Shown here one piece after another: positions 27,621 to 34,954 of a DNA stretch of 64,000 bases (within the stretch, counting starts at the first letter, position 1; each line of letters starts with the position of its first letter). The position numbers and the translations under genes were made by a program. This stretch comes from Rhizobium sp. Q54 (GTDB lineage Bacteria > Pseudomonadota > Alphaproteobacteria > Micropepsales > Micropepsaceae), in assembly GCA_945860165.1 (NCBI GenBank), contig CAMAPL010000001.1:124001-188000 (forward strand). Direction: 5' to 3'. Below the pieces are notes generated by a model. It was not told the DNA's origin and made no database searches. It was given only the letters and a program-made list of their open reading frames with translations.

Positions 27621-27662
27621 GTGCGCCCTAGGGGGGTCCAACCCCTCTTGCAGGAATGAAAA
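27619..27662 (-). repeat. Partial copy of the tRNA-Glu 3' half (attachment-site duplicate)
   Basis: This 44-base stretch matches 27889-27932 with two mismatches (27635 and 27639). It covers the tRNA from anticodon loop to CCA end. It has no 5' half and cannot make a tRNA. Direct repeats of a tRNA 3' end are the usual product of integrase-mediated insertion. Confidence 0.85.
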
Positions 27663-27695
27663 GTCGGACAGAATTTAATGGTTACAAATACTTAG

Positions 27696-27835
27696 CCTCC
27701 CAAACAGTCTAGAATAGACTCTATGTTTTGCTATGTATTGTTTTCACCCTCCCAAACACGCCCGAGAACTAAATGCCCGCAAATCCGGGAGAATCGGCAA
27801 CGGCCCAAAAACCTCCCAAACAGCCTCCCAAACAG
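27696..27835 (+). repeat. Four direct copies of CCTCCCAAACA (arm-type integrase sites?)
   Basis: Copies lie at 27696-27707, 27748-27758, 27812-27823 and 27824-27835, all in the same orientation, the last two exactly tandem. Short direct repeats beside a tRNA core are typical of arm-type binding sites for tyrosine recombinases. No integrase gene is present in the window. Confidence 0.6.
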
Positions 27836-27888
27836 AACCGCTTTGTTCTGTTTTGTTCTAAAAACTGCTTCTAAGTATTTTATTTTGT

Positions 27889-27963
27889 TGGTGCGCCCTA
27901 GGGGAGTCGAACCCCTCTTGCAGGAATGAAAATCCTGAGTCCTAACCGATAGACGAAGGGCGC
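27889..27963 (-). tRNA. tRNA-Glu (anticodon TTC), CCA encoded
   Basis: The reverse complement gives acceptor GCGCCCT/AGGGCGC, anticodon stem CAGGA/TCCTG with loop TTTTCAT (anticodon TTC), T-arm AGGGG-TTCGACT-CCCCT, discriminator A and CCA. Its 3' half is duplicated at 27619-27662. Confidence 0.95.
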
Positions 27964-28013
27964 TACCGGAGCGGCGGGGTTTACCGGCCAAAAGCAGCCT
28001 TTGCAACCCAAAA

Positions 28014-29780
28014 TCAGGGGCTTGCAGGCGAGGCATCCTCGATTTCCAGCTGGACCCGGATACGGCCGTTCCAGTCGTCCTGGCGCAGCCGTCCGGCGAC
28101 ATGGATGACCTTCCCCCGGGACGCCAGAAGGCCCTCTCCCAGGGGCGTTCCCACGGCTCTGAAGGCGATGGCGTCCAGCAGGGTGCCGTCGCCGCCCCCG
28201 AGCCGCAGCTTCACATGGGCCTTGCCCACAATGTCGGCAAAGGCGACCCGGACATCCGGCAGGCCCAGCAGGGGTTCGGGGTTGCCCGCCCCGAACGGCC
28301 CAGCCGCGGCGATTTCCTGCACCAAGGCGACATTGGCCCCGGCCGGAGACAACACCGCATCCAGGCAAAGATCATTGGCAGCCGCCAGTGCCGGCCCGGC
28401 ACCGCTGAACCGCGTCTCGACAAATTTGCGAAAACCTTCCAGCTGGGACGAGGTCAGTGAAAAGCCCGCCGCCATGGCATGGCCGCCGCCATATTCTATG
28501 ACCTTTGCTTCCGCCGCAGCGCGGATGATGCCGCCTAGGTCGATGCCGGGAATCGACCGCGCCGACCCGCGCCCCATGCCGCCTTCAAAGCCGGCGACAA
28601 AAGCGGGCTTTCCGAAGCGTTCCTTCAGCCGCCCGGCCACGATGCCGACCACCCCCGGATGCCAGCCATCGCCGGACACCAAGACGAAGGGCGCATTGGC
28701 CTGCAGCGCGCCCTGGGCGATCGCTTCTTCCAGAATGAGCTTCTCGATCGCCTGACGTTCCTTGTTGTGCAGATCGAGCTGGGCGGCGAAGTCGTTCGCC
28801 TTGTCCGGCTCGCGCGCGGTCAGCAGGTCCACGCCCAGCGAAGAGCGCCCAACCCGCCCGCCGGCATTGATGCGCGGCCCGAACACATAGCCCAGATGAT
28901 AGGGTGTGAACGGCCCCTTTGCGCCCGCCACGCCAGCCAACGCCGCCAGGCCAGGCCGCGACAGCGTGGAAATCTGCCCCAGCCCGAAGCGGACAAAGGC
29001 GCGGTTGACCCCTTCCAGCGGCACCACATCGCAGATCGTGGCCAGGCCCACCAGATCGAGGAACAGCCGAAGGTCCGGTTCTGCGATTCCACGCTCTTCG
29101 TAAAGGCCGATGACGCGCAGATGCCGGTTGAGCGCCACCAGAAACAGGAAACTCACGCCCGCGGCGCAGAGGTGACCGAGGCTTGAGGTGTCGTCCGGCT
29201 GGTTGGGATTGACATGCGCCAGCGCCGGCGGCGCGATATCGACCCGGTGATGATCCAGCACCACCACATCCATGCCCAGCGTCTTGGCTTCTTCCAGTGC
29301 GGCAATCGCGGCGGCGCCGCAATCCACCGTGATCACCAGATTCATGCCTTCGGCGTGCAGCACATTCATGGCGGCTGGTGACGGGCCATAGCCTTCGGTC
29401 ATCCGGTCGGGAATATAAACACGTGGGGCCGCACCCAGCGCGGTGAGGAAATCCGACAGCAGTGCCGCCGAGGTCGAGCCGTCAACATCGTAATCGCCGA
29501 ACACCGCGATGCGCTCGCCCGCCACCAGCGCGGCACTGACGCGCGCCACGGCGGCCGGCATGTCTTTCAGGACATCAGGATCGGGCAGAAGGTTCTTGAG
29601 CTTGGGCGCCAGGTAATCCGCCGCCTCTTTTGCTGTTATGCCGCGCAGCGCCAGCAGCCGGGACAGAACGGGCGAAATCTCGCGCAGCAGATCGCGCTCC
29701 ACCGCCGCGTCGACCAATTTCAGCAGCCAGCGGCGGCCCGCGAAGGAACGGGAGACGCCGAATGCGGTTGCTTCGGTCAA
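28014..29780 (-). CDS. recJ: Single-stranded-DNA-specific exonuclease RecJ
   Basis: 588 aa. A 5'-3' single-strand exonuclease in recombination and repair. DHH phosphoesterase motifs: FGDYDVDGSTSAALL (motif I), VITVDCGAAA (motif II) and VVLDHHRVD (motif III). The DHHA1 part has GRGSARSIPGIDL and EYGGGHAMAAGFSL, and the OB end finishes the protein. The start is TTG at 29780, overlapping the glpX stop as TTGA. It is the last gene of the aminotransferase-hom-glpX-recJ cluster. Confidence 0.95.
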   Translation of the reverse strand: MTEATAFGVSRSFAGRRWLLKLVDAAVERDLLREISPVLSRLLALRGITAKEAADYLAPKLKNLLPDPDVLKDMPAAVARVSAALVAGERIAVFGDYDVDGSTSAALLSDFLTALGAAPRVYIPDRMTEGYGPSPAAMNVLHAEGMNLVITVDCGAAAIAALEEAKTLGMDVVVLDHHRVDIAPPALAHVNPNQPDDTSSLGHLCAAGVSFLFLVALNRHLRVIGLYEERGIAEPDLRLFLDLVGLATICDVVPLEGVNRAFVRFGLGQISTLSRPGLAALAGVAGAKGPFTPYHLGYVFGPRINAGGRVGRSSLGVDLLTAREPDKANDFAAQLDLHNKERQAIEKLILEEAIAQGALQANAPFVLVSGDGWHPGVVGIVAGRLKERFGKPAFVAGFEGGMGRGSARSIPGIDLGGIIRAAAEAKVIEYGGGHAMAAGFSLTSSQLEGFRKFVETRFSGAGPALAAANDLCLDAVLSPAGANVALVQEIAAAGPFGAGNPEPLLGLPDVRVAFADIVGKAHVKLRLGGGDGTLLDAIAFRAVGTPLGEGLLASRGKVIHVAGRLRQDDWNGRIRVQLEIEDASPASP

Positions 29781-30757
29781 CCCTGCACGCGGCGATGCCG
29801 CGCCCTGATCCAGCGCACCGTGCCGGTGGCAGACCGCATCACCACGCTTTCGGTCGTGATGAAATCGCCGTCGCGGTGTACGCCGCGCAGCATCGAGCCA
29901 TCTGTAACGCCGGTGGCCGAAAACACCACATCGCCCGACACCAGCTCATGCAGGCTGTATTTGCGGGCCAGGTCGGTAACACCCCACTTGGCGGCACGGG
30001 CACGCTCTTCGTCATTGCGGAATATCAACCGGCCCTGCATCTGGCCACCAATACAGCGCAGCGCCGCCGCCGCCAGCACACCTTCGGGCGCGCCGCCCAG
30101 GCCCATATAGATGTCCACGCCCGTCGCGACATCGGTTGTCTCGATCACGCCGGCGACATCGCCGTCGGTGATCAGTTTAACTTTCGCGCCGGCCTGGCGG
30201 ATCTTTGCGATCAGCGCTTCGTGGCGGGGACGATCCATCACCAGCGCCGTGACTTCGCTGGGCTTCATGCCCTTGGCCTTGGCAATCGCGTTGATATTGT
30301 CGCCGGGTTCGGCGTCGAGGTCGATCAGGCCTTCCTTGTGACCGGGACCGATGGCGATCTTGTCCATATAGGTGTCGGGCGCGTTCAGCATGGTACCCGG
30401 TTCCGCCATCGCCATCACCGCCAGCGCATTGGCCATCGCCTTGGCGGTCAGGGTGGTGCCTTCCAGCGGATCCAGCGCGATATCAACCGACAGACCGCCC
30501 TGCCCGACTTTTTCGCCGATGAACAGCATGGGAGCTTCATCGCGCTCGCCCTCGCCGATCACCACCGTGCCGTCGATTGGCAAGCGGTTGAAGGCGGCGC
30601 GCATCGCTTCCACCGCGGCATGGTCGGCCTGGTGCTCGTTGCCGCGCCCGATCTCGGCGAAAGCCGCGATAGCGGCGGCTTCGGTGACGCGCACCGCTTC
30701 CAGCGCGAAAGCGCGGTCGAGCGGCTTGATCTGTGCGGGCGAAACGGCCTGGGTCAT
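29777..30757 (-). CDS. glpX: Fructose-1,6-bisphosphatase class II
   Basis: 326 aa. Gluconeogenic phosphatase removing the 1-phosphate of fructose 1,6-bisphosphate; metal dependent. Conserved DPLEGTTLTAKA, VIGEGERDEAPML and GLGGAPEGVLAAAAL are visible. AAGAAG precedes the ATG by eight bases. It follows hom by 13 bases and overlaps recJ by four. This position is standard in alphaproteobacteria. Confidence 0.95.
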   Translation of the reverse strand: MTQAVSPAQIKPLDRAFALEAVRVTEAAAIAAFAEIGRGNEHQADHAAVEAMRAAFNRLPIDGTVVIGEGERDEAPMLFIGEKVGQGGLSVDIALDPLEGTTLTAKAMANALAVMAMAEPGTMLNAPDTYMDKIAIGPGHKEGLIDLDAEPGDNINAIAKAKGMKPSEVTALVMDRPRHEALIAKIRQAGAKVKLITDGDVAGVIETTDVATGVDIYMGLGGAPEGVLAAAALRCIGGQMQGRLIFRNDEERARAAKWGVTDLARKYSLHELVSGDVVFSATGVTDGSMLRGVHRDGDFITTESVVMRSATGTVRWIRARHRRVQG

Positions 30758-30770
30758 TTCTATATCTTCT

Positions 30771-32056
30771 TTAAGCCGATTCCATGGGAATCATGCACGG
30801 GCGGGCCCGCACCTTGTCCGAGGCGGCAATGGCCTTCAAGGCGCGCTCCACGCTTGCCTGTTAAGTTTCGTGGGTAATCATGACAATTGCCACCGGGGCG
30901 CCGGGCGCGCGCACGCGCTGGATCATGCTTTCGATGGAAACAGCGGCTTCCGCCAGATTGCCGGCAATGGAGGCCAGAACGCCCGGCACATCCAGCACCT
31001 CGAAGCGCAGGTACCAGGGCGAAATCGTCGCCTTGCCGTCGGCGGGCTTGAGAGTTTTGAGCATGACAGCCGAACGTCCGAATACCGGGCTGATCGCACC
31101 GCTGGCCGCATCGACTATGTCGGCAACGACGGCGCTGGCGGTGGGGGCTTCGCCCGCGCCGCGCCCCGAGAAGAAGAACGAGCCTGCTTCACCCGCATCG
31201 ACCATCACGCCATTGGCGGCGCCGCTGACATTGCCCAGCGGCGTGCGCGCCTTGACCATGGCGGGATGAACTTTCTGGTCAATCGCATCGCCCACCCGGC
31301 GCGCCACACCCAGCAGCTTGATGCGGAATCCGAATTCAGACGCGAAGGCGATATCGTCGGCGGTGACATGCTCGATGCCTTCGACCGCAATGGCGCCGAA
31401 ATTGGGCGCTGTGCCGAAGGCGACGCTGGCCAGCAGCGCCAGCTTGTGCGCGGTATCGCTGCCGCCAACATCCAGGGCCGGATCTGCCTCGGCATAGCCC
31501 TTGCCCTGTGCTTCCTTCAGCACTTCAGCGAAAGAGCGGCCCGAACTTTCCATTTCCGTCAGGATGTAATTGCAGGTGCCGTTGAGGATGCCCTTCACGG
31601 CATCCACGCCGTGCGCGATCAGGCCTTCGCGCAGCGCCTTGACGATGGGAATGCCGCCCGCCGCAGCCGCCTCGAATTTCAGGGTGACGCCCTTGCTCTC
31701 GGCCAGATCGGCCAGCGCCTTGCCATGCTTGGCCAGCAGCGCCTTGTTGGCGGTCACGACATGCTTGCCGTTGGCGAGCGCGGTTTCGACCAGCGCGCGG
31801 GCAATGCCCTCGTCGCCACCGATCAGTTCCACCACGATGTCGGCATCGCCTTTGGACAGCTCCAGCGGATCGTCGGTCCAGCCCGGCACGTCAAAGCCGC
31901 GCGCCTTGCTCTTGTCGCGCGCCGAAACAGCGATGATCTACAACGTGCGCCCGGCGCGCTGGGACAGTTCCTCCTGCCGCGCGGCCAGGGCCTTGACCAC
32001 ACAGCCGCCGACCGTGCCGAGCCCGGCGATGGCGATACGAAGGGGGGGGGGGTCAC
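30771..32056 (-). pseudogene. hom: Homoserine dehydrogenase with three lesions
   Basis: A homoserine dehydrogenase (aspartate-semialdehyde to homoserine, for Met, Thr and Ile) is recognisable along the whole stretch: LRIAIAGLGTVGGCVVKAL, KGDADIVVELIGGDEGIA, VVTANKALLAKHG, LNGTCNYILTEM, QGKGYAEADPALDVGG and a C-terminal ACT domain. Three faults interrupt it. The only start, a GTG overlapping the aminotransferase stop, is out of frame across a run of 11 C/G (32042-32052). TAG stands at 31938-31940 after AGRTL. TAA stands at 30861-30863 after MITHET, with the usual tail (QASVERALKAIA) still readable beyond it. Whether another hom exists lies outside the window. Confidence 0.88.
32042..32052. repeat. 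Homopolymer run of 11 G (11 C on the coding strand)
   Basis: It lies at the start of hom, right after the overlapping stop/start GTGA. Nine or twelve C would place the GTG in the hom frame; eleven do not. It may be a slippage-prone phase-variable tract or an assembly error. Confidence 0.8.
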
Positions 32057-33270
32057 TTTGCGGACGCCAGGTCCGACGGCGACATATTGGTGCCCATGGT
32101 GAGGAACTTCTTCACATTACGCGCCGCCTGGCGGATGCGATGCTCATTCTCCACCAGCGCTACGCGGACATAGCCTTCGCCATATTCGCCAAAGCCGATG
32201 CCCGGCGACACCGCCACCTTGGCGTGGATCAGCAGGTCCTTGGCGAACTCCATCGAACCCAGCTCACGGTAATTTTCCGGCACCGGCGCCCAGGCGAACA
32301 TCGAGGCGTCGGGCGCGGGAATGTCCCAGCCGGCCTGCGCCATGCTTTTCACCAGAACGTCGCGGCGCGATTTATAGACGGCTCGGATTTCGTCCACCAC
32401 GGTCTGCGGCCCGTTCAGCGCCGCCGCCGCCGCCACCTGGATCGGCGTGAAGGCGCCGTAATCGAGATACGATTTGATGCGCGCCAGCGCGCCGATCAGC
32501 TTTTCATTGCCCGCCGCAAAGCCCATGCGCCAGCCCGGCATGGAATAGGTCTTGGACAAAGACTGGAATTCAATCGCGATGTCCTTGGCGCCATCGACCT
32601 GCAGGATCGAGGGCGGCGGATTGGCGTCGTCGAAATAGATGTCGGCATAGGCCAGATCGCTGAGCACCCAGATCTCGTGCTTCTTGGCGAACTTGATGAC
32701 CTCTTTGTAGAAATCCAGTCCCACCACTTGCGCCGTCGGATTGGACGGATAATTCACCACCATGGCCAGCGGCGACGGCACCGAATGGCGTGTTGCGACA
32801 CCGATCTTGGACAAATACTCCTCCGGCGAGGTGGCGGGCACGTGCCGGATGGCTGCGCCGGCGATCATGAAGCCGAAGGCGTGGATGGGATAGGCCGGGT
32901 TGGGCACCAGCACGACATCGCCCGGCGCGGTGATCGCCATGGCGAGGTTGGCGAAGCCTTCCTTAGAGCCCAGCGCCGCGATCACTTCCTTGTCGGGATT
33001 GAGATCGACGCCGAAGCGGCGCTTGTAATAGGCGACATGGGCCTTGCGCAGGCCCTTGATGCCGCGCGATGCGGAATAGCGATGGGCGCGCGGATCGCGC
33101 GCCGTCTCGCACAATTTGTCCACGATGAAGTCGGGTGTCGCCATGTCAGGATTGCCCATCCCGAAATCGATGATGTCCTCGCCCCGAGCGCGCGCAGCTG
33201 CCTTGAGGCGGTTTACTTCCTCGAAGATGTAAGGCGGCAGCCGCTTGATGCGGTAGAAATCGGTATTCAT
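32053..33270 (-). CDS. Class I/II aminotransferase, AlaC/LL-DAP aminotransferase-like
   Basis: 405 aa PLP enzyme. PLP lysine K240 in QSLSKTYSMPGWRMGF, VNYPSNPTAQV for the substrate carboxylate region, and YSASRGIKGLR at the N-terminal side. The group includes alanine-forming AlaC and is often named LL-diaminopimelate aminotransferase. The exact amino donor is unsure. Its stop TGA overlaps the hom GTG. The linkage with hom is common in alphaproteobacteria and hints at aspartate-family amino acid metabolism. Confidence 0.9.
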   Translation of the reverse strand: MNTDFYRIKRLPPYIFEEVNRLKAAARARGEDIIDFGMGNPDMATPDFIVDKLCETARDPRAHRYSASRGIKGLRKAHVAYYKRRFGVDLNPDKEVIAALGSKEGFANLAMAITAPGDVVLVPNPAYPIHAFGFMIAGAAIRHVPATSPEEYLSKIGVATRHSVPSPLAMVVNYPSNPTAQVVGLDFYKEVIKFAKKHEIWVLSDLAYADIYFDDANPPPSILQVDGAKDIAIEFQSLSKTYSMPGWRMGFAAGNEKLIGALARIKSYLDYGAFTPIQVAAAAALNGPQTVVDEIRAVYKSRRDVLVKSMAQAGWDIPAPDASMFAWAPVPENYRELGSMEFAKDLLIHAKVAVSPGIGFGEYGEGYVRVALVENEHRIRQAARNVKKFLTMGTNMSPSDLASAK

Positions 33271-33450
33271 GGCCTGAAGTCCTGAAAACGCCCGAGAATC
33301 GGGGATTCATGCCCGGGGCGCAATCATTTTCGGGTTAAAATGGGGTGCTTTAGTGCAAGTCACTCATTCGGGGTGCGCAGAGCCACGGGATTATCGCCCG
33401 TTTCACCAGCTCCCGGCCCTTCGCTTACGCTCAGGGCGTTCGCGCGGGCA

Positions 33451-33469
33451 AAAGGTCCACTGGACCTTT
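33451..33469. repeat. Perfect palindrome AAAGGTCCA-C-TGGACCTTT
   Basis: Nine-base arms around one base in the gap between the aminotransferase start and the OmpA-like lipoprotein end, next to CGCTCAGGGCGTTCGCGCGGGC. It could be a dispersed repeat, an operator, or part of the lipoprotein transcript end. No T-tract is present. Confidence 0.55.
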
Positions 33470-33483
33470 CACTAAAACCGCGT

Positions 33484-34734
33484 TCACCCCTGCACAAAGA
33501 TTTCTGCACGGCGGTTGCCGGCTTCGCCCCGAGGCATGGATTCGTAGTAAATCGGCTGGCTGTCGCCCACCGCTTCCACAATCACCTTGTCAGCGGGAAC
33601 ACCGGCGCGGATCAGCGCCTGGGCCACGGCATTGGCCCTGGACTGCGACTTCTGGAAGATCACTTCCAGATGCCGTTCGACCGGCATGTTGGGCGTGTGG
33701 CTGGAGGAATGGCCCACGACCTTGACGCTACCGCTGCCGCCATTGGCCTGGAAGGCCGCCACGGCATCGAGAACCTGGCTGCGGGCGCTAGCCGGCAGGG
33801 CGGTGCCGTCACCGGTGAAATAAACGATCGCGGTCGGCGGGATACCGCCATTCATGGCCGCGGCCATACCGCGGGCCGTACCCGGCGCGGCATCAAGATT
33901 GGCGATCACATCGCCTGAGAAGTTGGAATCGCCCCTCTTGCGGCTGGTGGGAACCGCAGGCACAGCGGGTGTCCCGGTGCCGGCAGTGCCTGCCAGCGCG
34001 GCGGTCTGGCGGTAATGCGCCAAGATCGGCGGCGACACCCATTGGGAAATCGAGGCATTGAGCGGCGGCGCGCTGGAGGGCTTGAAGCCCAGCTGGGCAT
34101 CGCTTGGGTTGATCATGGCCATGCGGCCGGCGGCGGTCATGGGGACGGCCGGCACGGCCGGTTCGGCGCCGGGCGGCGGCGCGATAGGGGCGCTGTAGAC
34201 TGAGGGGCTGGCGATCGGGGCCGGCGGAGCTGACATCGGCGGAGGCGGCACGGCGGGCGCGACGGCGGCGGTCGGCGGAGCATCGCCAGCGACTAGGCTG
34301 GAGCCGGCGCTGGGCGGGGTGTCGCCGGCAAAGGTGGTGGGCGGCGCATCGCTGGCGGCCAGCGCCTGGCGGGCGGCATTGGCATCGGTGGCGGGCGGCG
34401 GCGGCGCGGACGCCTCGGTACCGGCGCGCAAGGCTTCGGCGCTGTACTGCGCCTGGGTGCCGGAGGCAATGACGGATTGGGTCGTATCGGCCTGCGCCAC
34501 GGTGTCGGGCGCGGCGGGACGCGACGGGATGCTGGCCAGGTCGGGGGTGGTGGTGTTGGCGTCAGCCTCCGCCTGCTGGGCGCTATCGGTGGGGAACTGA
34601 CTCTCGGCAACCTCGTCGTCGGCCAGCAGACCCGTTGGGTCCAGGTCGGCCATGGTCTGGCAACCGCTCGCAGCCGTGGCCAGCGTCAGGACAATGGCAA
34701 GGTTCACCAAAGGACGCGCGTAATGTTTCGTCAT
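33484..34734 (-). CDS. OmpA-family lipoprotein with a Pro/Ala-rich linker
   Basis: 416 aa. The N-terminal lipoprotein signal ends at AASGC (Cys 25). Residues 60-260 form a long Pro/Ala/Ser/Thr-rich low-complexity region. The C-terminal OmpA/MotB peptidoglycan-binding domain (about 300-416) has IVYFTGDGTALP, VKVVGHSSSHTP, QSRANAVAQALIRAGV and EAVGDSQP...NRRAEIF. Likely an outer-membrane or periplasmic anchor to the cell wall. The start MTKHYARP at 34734 is chosen for the signal peptide. It is divergent from phaC. Confidence 0.88.
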   Translation of the reverse strand: MTKHYARPLVNLAIVLTLATAASGCQTMADLDPTGLLADDEVAESQFPTDSAQQAEADANTTTPDLASIPSRPAAPDTVAQADTTQSVIASGTQAQYSAEALRAGTEASAPPPPATDANAARQALAASDAPPTTFAGDTPPSAGSSLVAGDAPPTAAVAPAVPPPPMSAPPAPIASPSVYSAPIAPPPGAEPAVPAVPMTAAGRMAMINPSDAQLGFKPSSAPPLNASISQWVSPPILAHYRQTAALAGTAGTGTPAVPAVPTSRKRGDSNFSGDVIANLDAAPGTARGMAAAMNGGIPPTAIVYFTGDGTALPASARSQVLDAVAAFQANGGSGSVKVVGHSSSHTPNMPVERHLEVIFQKSQSRANAVAQALIRAGVPADKVIVEAVGDSQPIYYESMPRGEAGNRRAEIFVQG

Positions 34735-34859
34735 ACAAAAAATCCCGATTCCAAGCGCCGATAACCTGATCCGCGCGGGCGCGCCATACCAAACCCAGCT
34801 TAAAGCATATACCGCGCCAAAGCCTTTTGCGCCAGCAGCTTGGCCGCGCAAATCCTCCG

Positions 34860-34875
34860 AATTATCGCGATAATT
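34860..34875. promoter_or_regulatory. 16-base perfect palindrome AATTATCGCGATAATT
   Basis: It lies in the 220-base gap between the divergent lipoprotein gene (start 34734) and phaC (start 34955). The symmetry and position fit an operator for a dimeric regulator of either gene. The sequence is more A+T-rich than its surroundings. Confidence 0.5.
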
Positions 34876-34954
34876 ATGCGCGACAGCTGCGCTTTCTGCC
34901 ACCCGTTACTGTCTTGCGGCTGTCACCGTGGCCGGGCTATCACAGTTTACGCCC

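Larger units (their letters stand above)
27365..27888. other. Gene-free 524-base region holding a tRNA-derived repeat and integrase-type sites
   Basis: No protein gene is supported. From the operon side it contains the piece TTGGGGTCAGAGTTGACTA, which resembles REP/RAYT-associated junk, a GC-rich hairpin CCGGGCTGCGGCCCGG, the inverted repeat at 27582-27620, the tRNA-Glu partial duplicate at 27619-27662, and an A+T-rich stretch with four copies of CCTCCCAAACA. A weak open frame near 27723 is not a gene. Confidence 0.75.

Noticed and set aside
27619-27662. A second tRNA gene
   Set aside because: Only the 3' half is present; no D-arm or 5' acceptor strand can be found upstream.
27696-27835. CRISPR array
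   Set aside because: Repeats are only 11-12 bases, unevenly spaced (two are tandem without spacer), and no cas genes are present.
27723-27929. 68-codon plus-strand frame beside tRNA-Glu
   Set aside because: It runs through the repeats and into the tRNA, has no family resemblance and no ribosome site.
30372-33285. Very long plus-strand frames opposite glpX, hom and the aminotransferase
   Set aside because: They are high-GC mirror frames of conserved minus-strand genes.
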